From: Carya illinoinensis
Taxonomy: Eukaryota; Streptophyta; Magnoliopsida; Fagales; Juglandaceae
Length of the DNA: 64,000 nucleotides
NCBI RefSeq assembly: GCF_018687715.1
Contig: NC_056765.1
Span: forward strand, 16,691,001 to 16,755,000
Direction of reading: 5' to 3'
Shown one piece after another: positions 54,284 to 64,000 of this stretch. Position 1 is the first letter of the stretch, and each line of letters starts with the position of its first letter. The position numbers were made by a program, and so were the translations under genes. Under the pieces are notes generated by a model, which saw nothing but the letters and a program-made list of their open reading frames with translations, did no database searches and was not told the DNA's origin.

Positions 54284-56200
54284 TTATTTCTTCCTTAAAT
54301 TACATCTGGTCGGAAGAATCTCATGACAGCCTTTCCATATGACCGTTCTAGCACTACTCAGGACAAGTAAATTCCACACCTTCTTCCAACAGTTTCCTTC
54401 TTCCAACAGTTTCAACTCCATGATCTCTTTGTTGAGTGAGCTAAGTGATATGCACTTTTTACTAAAACCATTCCACTTTTGGTCAAGCCCCAAACCAACT
54501 TATCCTCCACTCGCATTCTACTTATCAAAATACTAAGTATGGCTTTTGCTTCCCATTGTGTTAAAACCTTTCAATTTACTCTTCCACTCTTGCCTAACTG
54601 CCAAACCGCTTTATACGTGACTAATTTTGTAAGTAGGTGGGATTGGTATCCATCAATTTTTGCACATGTTGATCTCCTTACCATCACAAACCTTCCAAAG
54701 TTGCCATTTCTTTAGCAAGTCCATACCATACCAGGTACTTCTCCACATGTGACATGCTCCAAATCCCATCTTAGAGTTTTGATCTCAAAAGAACTATAAT
54801 ATTTCTCTTTCATAACTTGGGCAGCCATGGAGGATGGATTATATAGATGCCACCAAGCTTGCTTAGCTATCATAGCTTTATCAAAGCATTCAAGATCTCG
54901 AAAACCCAAGCCCCTATTTTGCTTATGAGCTCCTTTTTTGTACCAACTTCTCCAATGAATCATGGCTTCATTTTGCTTATGACCCCATCAAAATTTACCC
55001 ATCATTGCAGATATTTCCTTGCATAGTTTTCTTGGAAGCTGAAAAACACTCATTGTAAATGATGGGATAGCCTAAATAACTGCCTTTAAAAGCACCTCTT
55101 TCCTTGCTTCTGATAAGAACTTGTTCTTCTAATTGTTAAGTTTAATTTAATCCTCTCTTTAATTCCTCTAAAAGTATTATACTTGGATATGCCAACAAAA
55201 GTGGGCAAACCCTAGTATTTCTCATAGTGGGTACTTGAATTAACACCAGCTTCTTGAACAATCATATTCTTGTTAGTTTATGCAGTATTGGAGATGGAAA
55301 GTGTAGCTATTTTTTGCTTGTAAGGACATTGTCCTGAAGTTGCCTCATATGTGTCCTATAATTTTTTCACATTTCTCAACTCCTGAATTATAGATCTACA
55401 AAACACAGCACAATCATCAGCAAAAAGTAAATGGCTAATCCTCAATCAACCTCGTGCTGCAGCCACCCCTCTTATATCTCCTTTCTTGTTTGAATCTTCC
55501 ATTAGAGCACTTAAACCCTCCAGACAGATGATAAATACATAACGGATAAGAGGATCCCCTTGTCTGACTCCTCAAAGGCAGAATTGTTTTACCTAGTCAC
55601 CCATTAACAAGGATAGCATACTGAACTACCTGTACACATTCCATCACCAACCTTATCCATCCCTCTGAAAATCCTAGCTTTCTCATAATACCTTCTAAGA
55701 AGGGCAGCTCAATCCTGTCATAAGTCATAGCCATATCCAGCTTCAATGTCATACTCCCATATCTATCTTTATGTCTAGTTCTCATTGAGTGTAGCAATTT
55801 GTAAGCTACCATCACATTGCGAACGAGAAGCCAGCCTTGAATGAAGGCACTTTGGCTACAAGAAATGTTAAGAGGTAGAACTCTCTTTAGCCTGCTTGCA
55901 AGCATTTTAGAAAGAACTTCATAAAGCAAATTACAAAGACTAATAGGTCTATAATCACTTACAAGCTTTTGATCAGTAACTTTTAGAATCAATGAAATCT
56001 AAGTGATATTCAAAGAGGGATCCAAACTTTCACCTTTTAACACACTGAGTACTACGTTACACACATCTTGCCCCATTATATTCCAATAACTATTAAAAAG
56101 AAGCCCCATATCCATCTAGCCCAGCAGATTTAAAGGGAGCCATCTAATTTAAATTTTTCTCAACTTCTTTAGTTGTAAACTCCTTCAAAAATGCTTCATT
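54284..56200 (-). pseudogene. LINE unit 2 reverse transcriptase and zf-RVT
   Basis: Reading from the N-terminal side: MAPFKSAGLDGYG, then ILKVTDQKLVSDYRPISLCN, FIQGWLLVRNVMVAYKLLHS, LKLDMAMTYDRIELPFLEGI and HLLFADDCAVFCRSII with the catalytic Asp pair near 55,420. Next come HWRSWYKKGAHKQNRGLGFR, then zf-RVT (LEEGNCWKKVWNLLVLSSAR with KGCHEILPTRCNL). RT primes on nicked target DNA. Stops and shifts are scattered, but the catalytic motif is intact. Confidence 0.87.
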
Positions 56201-57130
56201 CATTTCAACTATCGCTCAAGTATTAACCACTGCCAAGCATGCCTCTATAGCTTCTTTAGTTGGATGGGAAGAACTAAATAGATTCTTATAATAATTGCAA
56301 TAAGCTAATTCAATAGTTGCAGGTTCTCTGAGAGTAACCCCTTCAGAGTCAACAATCTGTGAGATTCTCTTATTCTGCCTCCTCTAAGAAGTAGATGCAT
56401 GAAAATATTGAGTATTTCTATCTCCCCACTGATACCATTTTGTTTTTGCCAGTTGCTTCCATTTCATATCTTCCTAGTCCAACAATTGAATCAGTTCTCC
56501 TTGCATCTACTTGATCTCAGCAATGTTGCCACCATCTTCATTTGCTTGCATGAGTCTCAACCTAGCAGCCTTCTTAGCTATGGCCTTTTCCCCACAATGA
56601 GTTCTGGTTTGACTCCATTTAGTTAAAGCTGCACCACACACCGTTAGACTTTCTTGTATCCTTTTCATAGACTGTTGAGAGGCTTGCATTCACTCCATAG
56701 CTTTTTGATAACTTGTTCACACTCCTCCTCTCTAGCCTAGCTAGCCTCATATCTAACATTTTTCCTTCTAAATTTGTTTTTTTCTTTCTTGTTTTTTTAC
56801 AAGATCTATCCAACCTCGTCAACAAAGGCCTACGATGAGAGCATCTAGCATCTAGCACATCAACAATAACCTCTTTCAACTTAGATATCCAAGCTGCATT
56901 TGCCACTTCCCTGTCCAATCTCTCCTCGATAAAAGTATCATCCTCTTGCTTATTGCACCAAGTGAATTTATCACCTCTCCTCCCAAAATCAAAAAGATCA
57001 TTTTCCTCTAGCACTTGTCTGAAAAAACTCATATGAGATTCAGCTTGTGGTTGTCCACCCCATTTCTCATAATGATACAATATCTCATTAAAGTCTCCAA
57101 TTATACACCAAGTCCTATCTTCCGTAGGTT
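56201..57130 (-). pseudogene. LINE unit 2 endonuclease C-terminal part and linker
   Basis: The minus strand shows TWCIIGDFNEILYHYEKWGG near 57,060-57,115, the GDFNE motif of APE-type endonuclease that nicks target DNA. It is followed by MSFFRQVLEENDLFDFGRRG, KFTWCNKQEDDTFIEERLDR and CSHRRPLLTRLDR (catalytic S-x-H-x-P-L region, here SHRRPL). A linker then leads to RT. Confidence 0.85.
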
Positions 57131-57702
57131 TTAATACTGAAAGTATCCCACATGCTTCTTTCCTCTTTCACCATTCAAACTAACCATAGAAACCCGTAAG
57201 CTCCCACCCATTCTCCTGCCCAAACCCCTTGACCCATGCTTGTATGTGTCTGTGTGAAAAATTTTCAATTTCCACTATACCTTCTTTCCACAACAAGTCA
57301 AAACCCCTCTTTCCTTCCAATGGGATCAACCACATAACAACCTGAGAACCCCAACCTTGATCTTATTCTCTCAAATTTGAAAACTTTCAATTTTGTTTAG
57401 AAAAGAAACAAAATTTTAGGCCACTTCTCCTTCACCCATAAGTAAATGTCTTGAACTGTCTGGGGGTTCCAAAGCCCCCGGCAATTTCAACTTTAAGGCA
57501 ATCATAATGCTTGACGAGGCTGATTAACAGCGTCTGCCTATAACATGGTAGTACCTTCCACTTCTAGATCACTCCCTTTCTTACACTTCTTAGAGCATAA
57601 TTCTATGATAGATTCATCTTCACCGATGCTCATCTTCCTTTTACCAGGTTTATTGACAGGAGCTAATAGCTGATTTTTACCTTGATCACGAGCTCTCCTC
57701 TT
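57131..57702 (-). pseudogene. LINE unit 2 endonuclease N-terminus and ORF1 tail
   Basis: The N-terminal endonuclease part is frameshifted. Near 57,480-57,700 is the ORF1 tail (KRKMSIGEDESIIELCSKK type), homologous to 62,819-63,016 in unit 3. It stops abruptly at the unit junction. Confidence 0.65.
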
Positions 57703-58119
57703 ATTATTCATAATTTTGATTTAATCCCATTATAAATAATTAGATTAAGAGAAATGATATTCCTCCTACTATTATTTCACATCTTAGTTTACCAACAATT
57801 AGCCAATATGTTCACTGTGCCATCTCAATAAAAGTAATAAAATTTTCTTTATTTGAACTCCAAATTTTGCTCAATTTCTCTATTTAAAATATAAATATTT
57901 GTTAAAAGATTTGTAAAAATGATGGTGATGTATCATTTTAATCTTGGACTGAGGTTTGCTAGGAATAAATTATGATGTGACTTCAAATTAGGAGGAAAAC
58001 TCCATATTATCAAGATTTATATGCTAGGTACTAGATAGATCATCACAAGAGAAAATTAATTGAAGTTGTCCAAATTACAAGCCAAGATTTAGGGAAAGCA
58101 AAGTAAGGCAAAAACATAC

Positions 58120-58197
58120 CTGATCCGTTACCTTCTACTTTTTTTTTGCATCGTTGACTGTCACTAGACTCACTCAATGGAATGTCATGACTGGGAT
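58120..58197 (-). CDS. Candidate mini-exon 3 (78 nt, phase 1-1)
   Basis: The acceptor is GGTATAG|ATCCC behind a T-rich tract and the donor GGATCAG|GTATGT on the minus strand. The only open frame reads PSHDIPLSESSDSQRCKKK, then VEGNGS plus one base. It is 26 codons long. A run of nine A makes three Lys codons and keeps frame. Flanking intron sequence aligns well with units 1 and 2, while the exon centre does not. It is a candidate alternative linker exon; usage is unproven. Confidence 0.5.
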
Positions 58198-58789
58198 CTA
58201 TACCATTAAGCGGAAAAAAGAAAAAGAAAAAAAAAAGCTAAGAAATCTAGGTAACAATTGGGTTGAACTAAATTCTATAATAAAAAAGAAATAATAGACA
58301 TAAAACAAGTCCTCATGTATATAGTCTCTAAGAAGGATATTCACACATGGCATCAATAAATTGACTAACTTCATATGTATTTTTCTCTAACACCCTTGTC
58401 TAAACTTTAGAATTCATACAACAAATTCTAATTACAAATCTTAATCGATTCAGTTTCTTTTTTTTTTTTTTGGTATAAAATCTGATATCATCATAATGTT
58501 AGAATTTTATGGATGTTTTTATATATGGTAGTATTACTTTAATTCGCTCAGGTGTACCCATATTATACTTTCCCAGAACATTGACTGCCTTTACATTGTG
58601 ATCTGTCCCATGTTGATCTGCTAATAATATTGGATTTTACCTATTACAACTTTATTAAGTTGCTTAACCGTGTTAAGATTAGTATGACCACAAATATGGT
58701 TAAATTTTCATTTTTTGTTTGAAATCAAAATTATAGCATTTTATTCATGAAATAGGATCCATACAAAGCTTCTCCTTTAATATCTCAGT

Positions 58790-59566
58790 ATGGATACAAT
58801 CAGGCCCTTCCTCTAACCAAATCTTCTCTACTTCAACATTCAGTGCATTCATTGGCAATTTGTGAGCAATCATGTTAGCTTATGTATATACAAATAGGAC
58901 TTTCCGTGATGTCTTGCAACAAAGAATCCTTCCAATATCGTCAAGAAACAGTCCCTTCCAAGCCCAACTCTCATTTGTAGCAGAAAAAACATTAACTATA
59001 GTCTTTGCATCTCCTTCAAAAATTAAATTTTTGAAACACAACTCAGCTAAAACCTCTATAGCTCTTCTAAGTGCCATAGCCTCTGCCGTGACAGCCACTA
59101 CAACAAGCTCCACCTTTGCAAAAAGCCACATTTGGATTTACCCTTCACAATCCCGAGCCATAACTCCAATCCCAATTCTATTGGTTTTTGAGTCCAGAGT
59201 TGCATCCCAGTTCACCTTGATGGCATGCTCCTCAGGTCTACACTGGCTTCTAGTATTTCTGTCAGCTCCTTGAACCCTTTGGTCTTCTGAAATTTTCACT
59301 TGTACACTTTTAAAATCTTCCAATCCGTGTTGAGCAGTAGGGAATAGTTGATCAGGTGCATCAAATTGATTCTTAAAAATAAAAACATTCATTCTATACC
59401 AAGTTCTCTTCATAACAGCAACCACCACTTCCAATTGTTCATCTGGTAAACTAAGTAGCACTTTCTCCCATAGCTCCAAAAAGACGTTAAAATGCCTTGA
59501 CCACTTATACACTGGACTTTGGTTAGCATACGATACATCAGTCGCTGCTTGACAATTCCGTAGCAC
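58790..59566 (-). pseudogene. LINE unit 3 RNase H domain
   Basis: VNWDATLDSKTNRIGIGVMA and RDCEG carry the first Asp; TAEAMALRRAIEVLAELCFK the Glu; LIFEGDAKTIVNVF the second Asp. A stop after RDCEG splits the frame. The linker LEDFKSVQVKISEDQRVQGA lies upstream. Confidence 0.85.
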
Positions 59567-61560
59567 ATGTCAAATTGTCTATTCCTCCAACTCACATATA
59601 GGGCATAACTTTGATGTGATAATTTATTTCTTCCTTAAATTACATCTGGTGGAAAGAATCTCATGACAGCCTTTCCATATGAACGTTTTAGCACTACTTA
59701 GGAAGTGTAAATTCCACAGCTTCTTCCAACAGTTTCCTTCTTCCAACAGTTTCAACTCCATGATCTCTTTGTTGAGTGAGCTAAGTGATATGCACTTTTT
59801 ACTAAAAGCATTCCATTTTTGGTAAAGCCCCAAACCAACTGATCCTCCACTCACATTCTACTTATCCAAAAACTAAGTATGGCTTCTCCTTGCCTTTGTG
59901 TGAACACCTTTTCAATGACAGATTTCTTCCTACAACTCCTATCCTTATTAATTTACTCTTCCACTCTTGCTTCAATGCCAAACCGCTTTGTGGGTAACTG
60001 ATTTTGTAGGTAGTGGGGACTGGTATCCATCTATATATCTTTCCACATGTTGATCTTGTTACCATCACCAACCCTTCAAAGTAGCCCTTTCTTCAGCAAG
60101 TCCTTATCAAACCAGGTACTTCTCCACATGTGAGATGCTCCAAATCCCATCTTAGAGTTTAAAATCTCCAAAGAACTATAATATTTCTCTTTCATAACTT
60201 GGGCAGCCATGGAGGATGGATTATATATATGCCACCAAGCTTGCTTAGCTATCATAGCTTTATCAAAGCATTCAAGATCTTGAAAACCCAAGCCCCTATT
60301 TTGCTTATGAGCTCCCTTTTCGTACCAACTTCTCCAATGAATCATGGCTTCCTTTCGCTTATGACCTCATCAAAATTTACCCATCATTGCAGATATTTCC
60401 TTGCATAGTTTTCTTGGAAGCTGAAAAACACTCATTGTAAATGATGGGATAGCCTGAATAACTGCCTTTAAAAGCACCTCTTTCCCTGCTTCTGATAAGA
60501 ACTTGTTCTTCCAATTGTTAAGTTTAATTTAATCCTCTCTTTAATGCCTCTAAAAGTATTATACTTGGATATGCCAACAAAAGTGGGCAAACCATAGTAT
60601 TTCTCATGGTGGGTACTTGAATTAACATCAGCTTCTTGAGCAATCATATTCTTGTTAGTTTCTGCAGTATTGGAGATGGAAAGTGTAGGTAATTTTTGCT
60701 TGTAAAGACATTGTCCTGAAGTTGCCTCATATGTGTCCTATAATTTTTTCACATTTCTCAACTCCTGAATTATAGATCTACAAAACACAGCACAATCATC
60801 AGCAAAAAGTAAATGGCTAATCCTCAATCAACCTCGTGCTGCAGCCACCCCTCTTATATCTCCTTTCTTGTTTGGATCTTCCATTAGAGCACTTAAACCC
60901 TTCAGACAGATGATAAATAGATAAAAGATAAGTGGATCCCCTTGTCTGACTCCTCAAAGGCAGAATTGTTTTATCTTGTCACCCATTAACAAGGATAGCA
61001 TACTGAACTACCTGTACACATTCCATCACCAACCTTATCCATCCCTCTGAAAATCCTAGCTTTCTCATAATACCTTCTAAGAAGGGCAGCTCAATCCTGT
61101 CATAAGTCATAGCCATATCCAGCTTCAATGTCATACTCCCATATCTATCTTTATGTCTAGTTCTCATTGAGTGTAGCAATTTGTAAGCTACCATCACATT
61201 GCGAACGAGAAGCCAGCCTTGAATGAAGGCACTTTGGCTACAAGAAATGTTAAGAGGTAGAACTCTCTTTAGCCTGCTTGCAAGCATTTTAGAAAGAACT
61301 TCATAAAGCAAATTACAAAGACTAATAGGTCTATAATCACTTACAAGCTTTTGATCAGTAACTTTTAGAATCAATGAAATCTAAGTGATATTCAAAGAGG
61401 GATCCAAACTTTCACCTTTTAACACACTAAGTACTACCTTACACACATCTTGCCCCATTATATTCCAATAACTCTATTAAAAATAAGCCCCATATCCATC
61501 TAGCCCAGCAGATTTAAAAGGGGCCATCTAATTTAAATTTTTCTCAACTTCTTCACTTGT
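59567..61560 (-). pseudogene. LINE unit 3 reverse transcriptase and zf-RVT
   Basis: The same order of RT motifs as unit 2 is visible, including FADDCAVFCRSII near 60,800. The 131-residue core (60,979-61,374) is identical to that of unit 2. The zf-RVT block LEEGNCWKKLWNLHFLSSAK with KGCHEILSTRCNL follows. Frames are broken between blocks. Confidence 0.87.
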
Positions 61561-62480
61561 AAACTCCTTCAACAATGCTCCATTCATTTCAACTATCACT
61601 CAAGTATTAACCACTACCAAGCATGCCTTTTATCTTCTTTAGTTGGATGGGAAGAACTAAACAGATTCTTATAAGAATTGTGAAAAGCTGATTCAATAGT
61701 TGCAGGTTCTCTGAGAGTAGCCCCTTTAGAGTAAACAATTTGTGAGATTCTATTATCTTCCTCCGTTAAGAAGCACATGCATGAAAATATTGGGTATTAC
61801 TGTTATCCCACTTATACCAATTTGTTTTTCCCCGATTCTTCCATTTGATATCTTTCTAGACCTACAACTGATTCCATTCTCCTTGCATATGCTTGATCTC
61901 AGCAATTTTGCTGCTATCTTCATTTGCTTACATGAATATCAACCTAGCAGTCTTCTCAACTATGGCCTTTTCCCCATAAAAAGTTCTGGTTTGACTCCAC
62001 TTAGTTAAAGCCCCACCACATACCTTTAGACATTCTTGTAATTTTTTCATAGGTTGTTGGGAGGCTTGGCATTCACTCCATACCCTTTTAAGAAATTGTT
62101 CACAATCCTCATCTCTGGCCCAACTAGCCTCATATCTAAAGTTTTTCCTTCTAAATATATATATATTTTTTTACAAGATCTATCGACCCTCATCAACAAA
62201 GGACTATGATCAGAGCATCTAGCAGCTAGCACATCAACTATAACCCTTTTGAACTTTGATATCCCTGATGCATTTGCCACTGCTCCATACAATCTCTTCT
62301 TGGTAAAAGTATCATCATCTTGTTTATTGCTCTAGATGAATTTATCACCTCTCCACAAAAAATAAAAAAGTTCATTTTCATCTAGCACTTATGATCTAAG
62401 ATTTAGCTCGTGGTTATCCTCCCCATTTCTCATCATGATACAATATCTCATTAAAGGCCTATCCTCAGGTTTTAATCCTG
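61561..62480 (-). pseudogene. LINE unit 3 endonuclease C-terminal part and linker
   Basis: NEILYHDEKWG near 62,430-62,460 follows a small deletion of the preceding GDF. Further on are VDVLAARCSDHSPLLMRVD (the S-D-H-S-P-L catalytic motif, better kept than in unit 2) and EGKTLDMRLVGPEMRIVNNF. Stops are present. Confidence 0.8.
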
Positions 62481-62818
62481 AAAGTATCCCCCATGTGACC
62501 ATAGAAACCTGTAAGCTCCCAGCCATTCTTCTGCCTAGACCCCTTGATCCATGCATGAATGTGTCTTTATGAAAAATTTTGAATTTTCACTTTACCTTCC
62601 TCTTTCCACAACAAGGTCAAACCCCCATTCCTTCCAATGGGATCAACCACAAAACAACCTGAGAACCCCATCCTTGATCTTATTTACTCAAATTTGCAAA
62701 ACTATCAATTTTGTTTCAATAAGAAACAAAATTTCGACCTGCTCCTTCACCATTACGTAAAGGTCTTGAACTGTCTAGGGGATCCCAAGCCCATGACAAT
62801 TCCAACTTAAGGCAATCA

Positions 62819-63259
62819 TTATGCTTGGCGGCACTGATTAACAGCTTCCGCCAATAACTTGATAGTACCTTCCACTTCCAAATCTCTCCCTTTCTTACTC
62901 TTCTTAGAGCATAATTCTGTGTTAGATTCATCTTCACCAATGCTCATCTTCCTTTTACAAGGCTTATTGATGGAAGATAACAATTGAATTTTAACTTGAT
63001 CACGTGCTCTCCTCTTCCACTTCCTCCCAACCATCAAATCTTCATCACATTCGCCATTTTCATCAGATAGTCTATCAGTAGTAGTCTTTGTTGGATTATT
63101 ACCCTCGATTGTGTCTTTCATGGGTACTAGGCTTGGCCCATTTTTTCTAAGATTTAGGTCCACTATGTCCACACTACAGTTGTTTCTAGTGTTCCCACCA
63201 CTTTCAACGAGTAGCTTGTCTCCGCCAATCTTATATAGATCTTCGTTTGTAACATTCAT
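62819..63259 (-). pseudogene. LINE unit 3 ORF1 C-terminal part
   Basis: An open segment of about 146 codons has MVGRKWKRRARDQVKIQLLS and KRKMSIGEDESNTELCSKKS, a basic, Lys/Arg-rich tail typical of the end of plant LINE ORF1, just before ORF2. It begins at the insertion boundary, so the DUF4283 and knuckle parts are absent. Confidence 0.7.
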
Positions 63260-63260
63260 A

Positions 63261-64000
63261 GGATTATTCTATAAGTTATAAAAGATTATAATATGATTGA
63301 TTATCAAATATATTATAATCTTTATTCTTGATGAATTGCACTGTATATAATTTTAGATTCATATTACCTTCACTTTATCGAAAGTAGTGAGGCGCTTGTT
63401 TGCTAACATTAAGCATCTATTGCTGCGTTTTCAGGAAGTACAAGTGGCACATGTTAATAGAACAGGGAATGGGGTAGTTCATTCTTTAGCTAGATATGCT
63501 TGGAATATTAAGGATATTAATGTTTGGTGGGAGCATATCCCTTCTTTGGTTCACCATTCTTTATGGTTTGACAACATTTGATGTATTGGTGTTTTTTAAT
63601 GAAGTTGTTGTTTATCCAACAAAAAAAAAAAAAGAAAAAATTTAGGCACTTGTACTTTAAATTCATTTATATACGATTTTTAATAGCTGAAATTGTGTTT
63701 TATATTTATAGCAGAGGATACACAAACCCCTCTCAACCAACCACCCAATTTACAATTGCACCACTCAAAGTATCAATTGTGAGAATCATTCCCTTAAACT
63801 GCTTGCCAAAAAATTGCATGCAATGCACCCTCTTTGTCTTAAAAATAAACAACTACCACTAAAAAGATTTTAAAAATTACTGAATAACCCTATCAAATAA
63901 AAATAATAAATTCAAATAATATTTTTTCAAATAAATATTTTTTAAGATAAGAATAAGTACTATTTTAAAAGATAACGATAGAATTTTTTAAGAAAATATT
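63261..64000. repeat. Array spacer, right copy
   Basis: From TATAAGTTATAAAAGATTAT onward this matches the left spacer (46,470-46,950), except for a LINE fragment inserted at about 63,380-63,650. It implies that another mini-exon unit follows beyond the window. Confidence 0.8.
63380..63650 (+). mobile_element. 5'-truncated LINE insertion with poly-A
   Basis: The plus strand encodes HLLLRFQEVQVAHVNRTGNG, VVHSLARYAWNIKDINVWWE and HIPSLVHH, the last part of a LINE RNase H. A short 3' tail and a poly-A run at 63,619-63,640 follow. The homologous left spacer lacks it, which dates it after the spacer duplication. I see no clear target duplication. Confidence 0.8.

Larger units (their letters stand above)
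52448..57702. repeat. Tandem unit 2 (mini-exon 2 plus LINE)
   Basis: This is the second direct repeat, about 5.25 kb. It starts CCCATTATAAATAATTAG and ends in LINE ORF1 at CTCCTCTT, which joins ATTATTCATAATTTTG of unit 3. Confidence 0.88.
53410..57702 (-). mobile_element. L1-type LINE, tandem unit 2
   Basis: This is the most complete ORF2 in the array: RNase H, zf-RVT, RT with a FADD motif, a linker and an endonuclease with GDFNE. It is cut in ORF1 at the unit junction. Stops and frame changes interrupt the frames, so activity is unlikely. Its 3' end (A-rich, about 53,410) matches that of the other units. Confidence 0.88.
57703..63016. repeat. Tandem unit 3 (mini-exon 3 plus LINE)
   Basis: This is the third direct repeat, about 5.3 kb, beginning ATTATTCATAATTTTGATTT. 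Its LINE continues past the point where units 1 and 2 are cut, to about 63,260. Unit 3 therefore keeps the ancestral LINE-host junction at the right end. Confidence 0.88.
58690..63260 (-). mobile_element. L1-type LINE, tandem unit 3 (longest copy)
   Basis: This copy runs from the A-rich 3' end near 58,690 through RNase H, zf-RVT, RT (FADD present), linker and endonuclease into the ORF1 C-terminal part. It ends at 63,260 against host sequence (TTCTATAAGTTATAAAAG). It is therefore 5'-truncated inside ORF1, as is common for LINEs. A small deletion removes most of the GDFN part of the endonuclease motif. Confidence 0.87.

Noticed and set aside
1..64000. Integrated plant virus sequence (pararetrovirus)
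   Set aside because: All RT-containing regions carry Copia, Gypsy or LINE domain orders with LTRs or LINE-type ORF2. No movement protein or viral coat motif was seen.

Overview
This window looks like plant nuclear DNA from a dicot tree, most likely Fagales (walnut/hickory/oak relatives). The evidence is AT-rich intergenic sequence, plant Copia, Gypsy, L1-type LINE and hAT families, short MITE-like elements of a kind I associate with Fagales, and one host gene of the plant-specific ankyrin-PGG (ACD6/ITN1-like) class. The order is inferred from memory of repeat families, not from a search. There are no bacterial genes, operons, tRNA or rRNA genes, or CRISPR arrays.

Layout. 1-1.4 kb: minus-strand Copia (gag to integrase start, cut by the window edge) beside a hAT BED-finger fragment. 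1.9-5.3 kb: MITEs and LINE remnants, one with ORF1 fused to the RT C-terminal region by a large deletion. 5.3-11.5 kb: a Copia integrase split by a gag-only Gypsy element (5,682-11,021, TSD ATAAT) whose 5' LTR is a 126-bp palindrome. 11.5-17.5 kb: mostly non-coding, with an ORRM1-like pseudogene fragment, a MITE and a compact Copia relic with three LTRs (14,061-15,491, TSD TTTAA). 17.6-25.3 kb: a gag-only Copia (TSD TTTAA) carrying an inserted solo Gypsy LTR.

26.9-58.2 kb, minus strand: the host gene. The last exon (26,882-27,475) encodes the PGG/four-helix membrane domain. The previous exon (33,359-33,807) encodes ankyrin-type helices. The 5.9-kb intron between them holds a Copia element (27,865-31,584, TSD CAACA). 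Upstream lies a Copia (33,972-46,077) containing a 7.6-kb Gypsy (34,687-42,276) and a piece of another Copia. Beyond that are three tandem candidate mini-exons of 66, 84 and 78 nt (47,757-47,822; 52,841-52,924; 58,120-58,197) plus a broken relic near 46.45 kb. All three mini-exons are open in one frame, are symmetric phase 1-1, and are phase-compatible with the ankyrin exon.

47.3-63.0 kb: each mini-exon sits in one copy of a roughly 5.2-kb tandem unit (47,329-52,447; 52,448-57,702; 57,703-63,016) that also carries an antisense L1-type LINE. The unit-to-unit junctions join LINE ORF1 to host sequence at a 5-bp microhomology. The spacer left of the array (46.47-46.95 kb) recurs at 63.26-64.0 kb, so the array probably continues past the window.

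The most interesting signal is this array of symmetric mini-exons: the exon centres differ strongly, with length changes in multiples of three, while intron sequence beside them still aligns. It may encode a hypervariable linker in an ankyrin-PGG membrane protein, amplified together with a LINE. Everything else is ordinary, mostly dead, nested transposon sequence.
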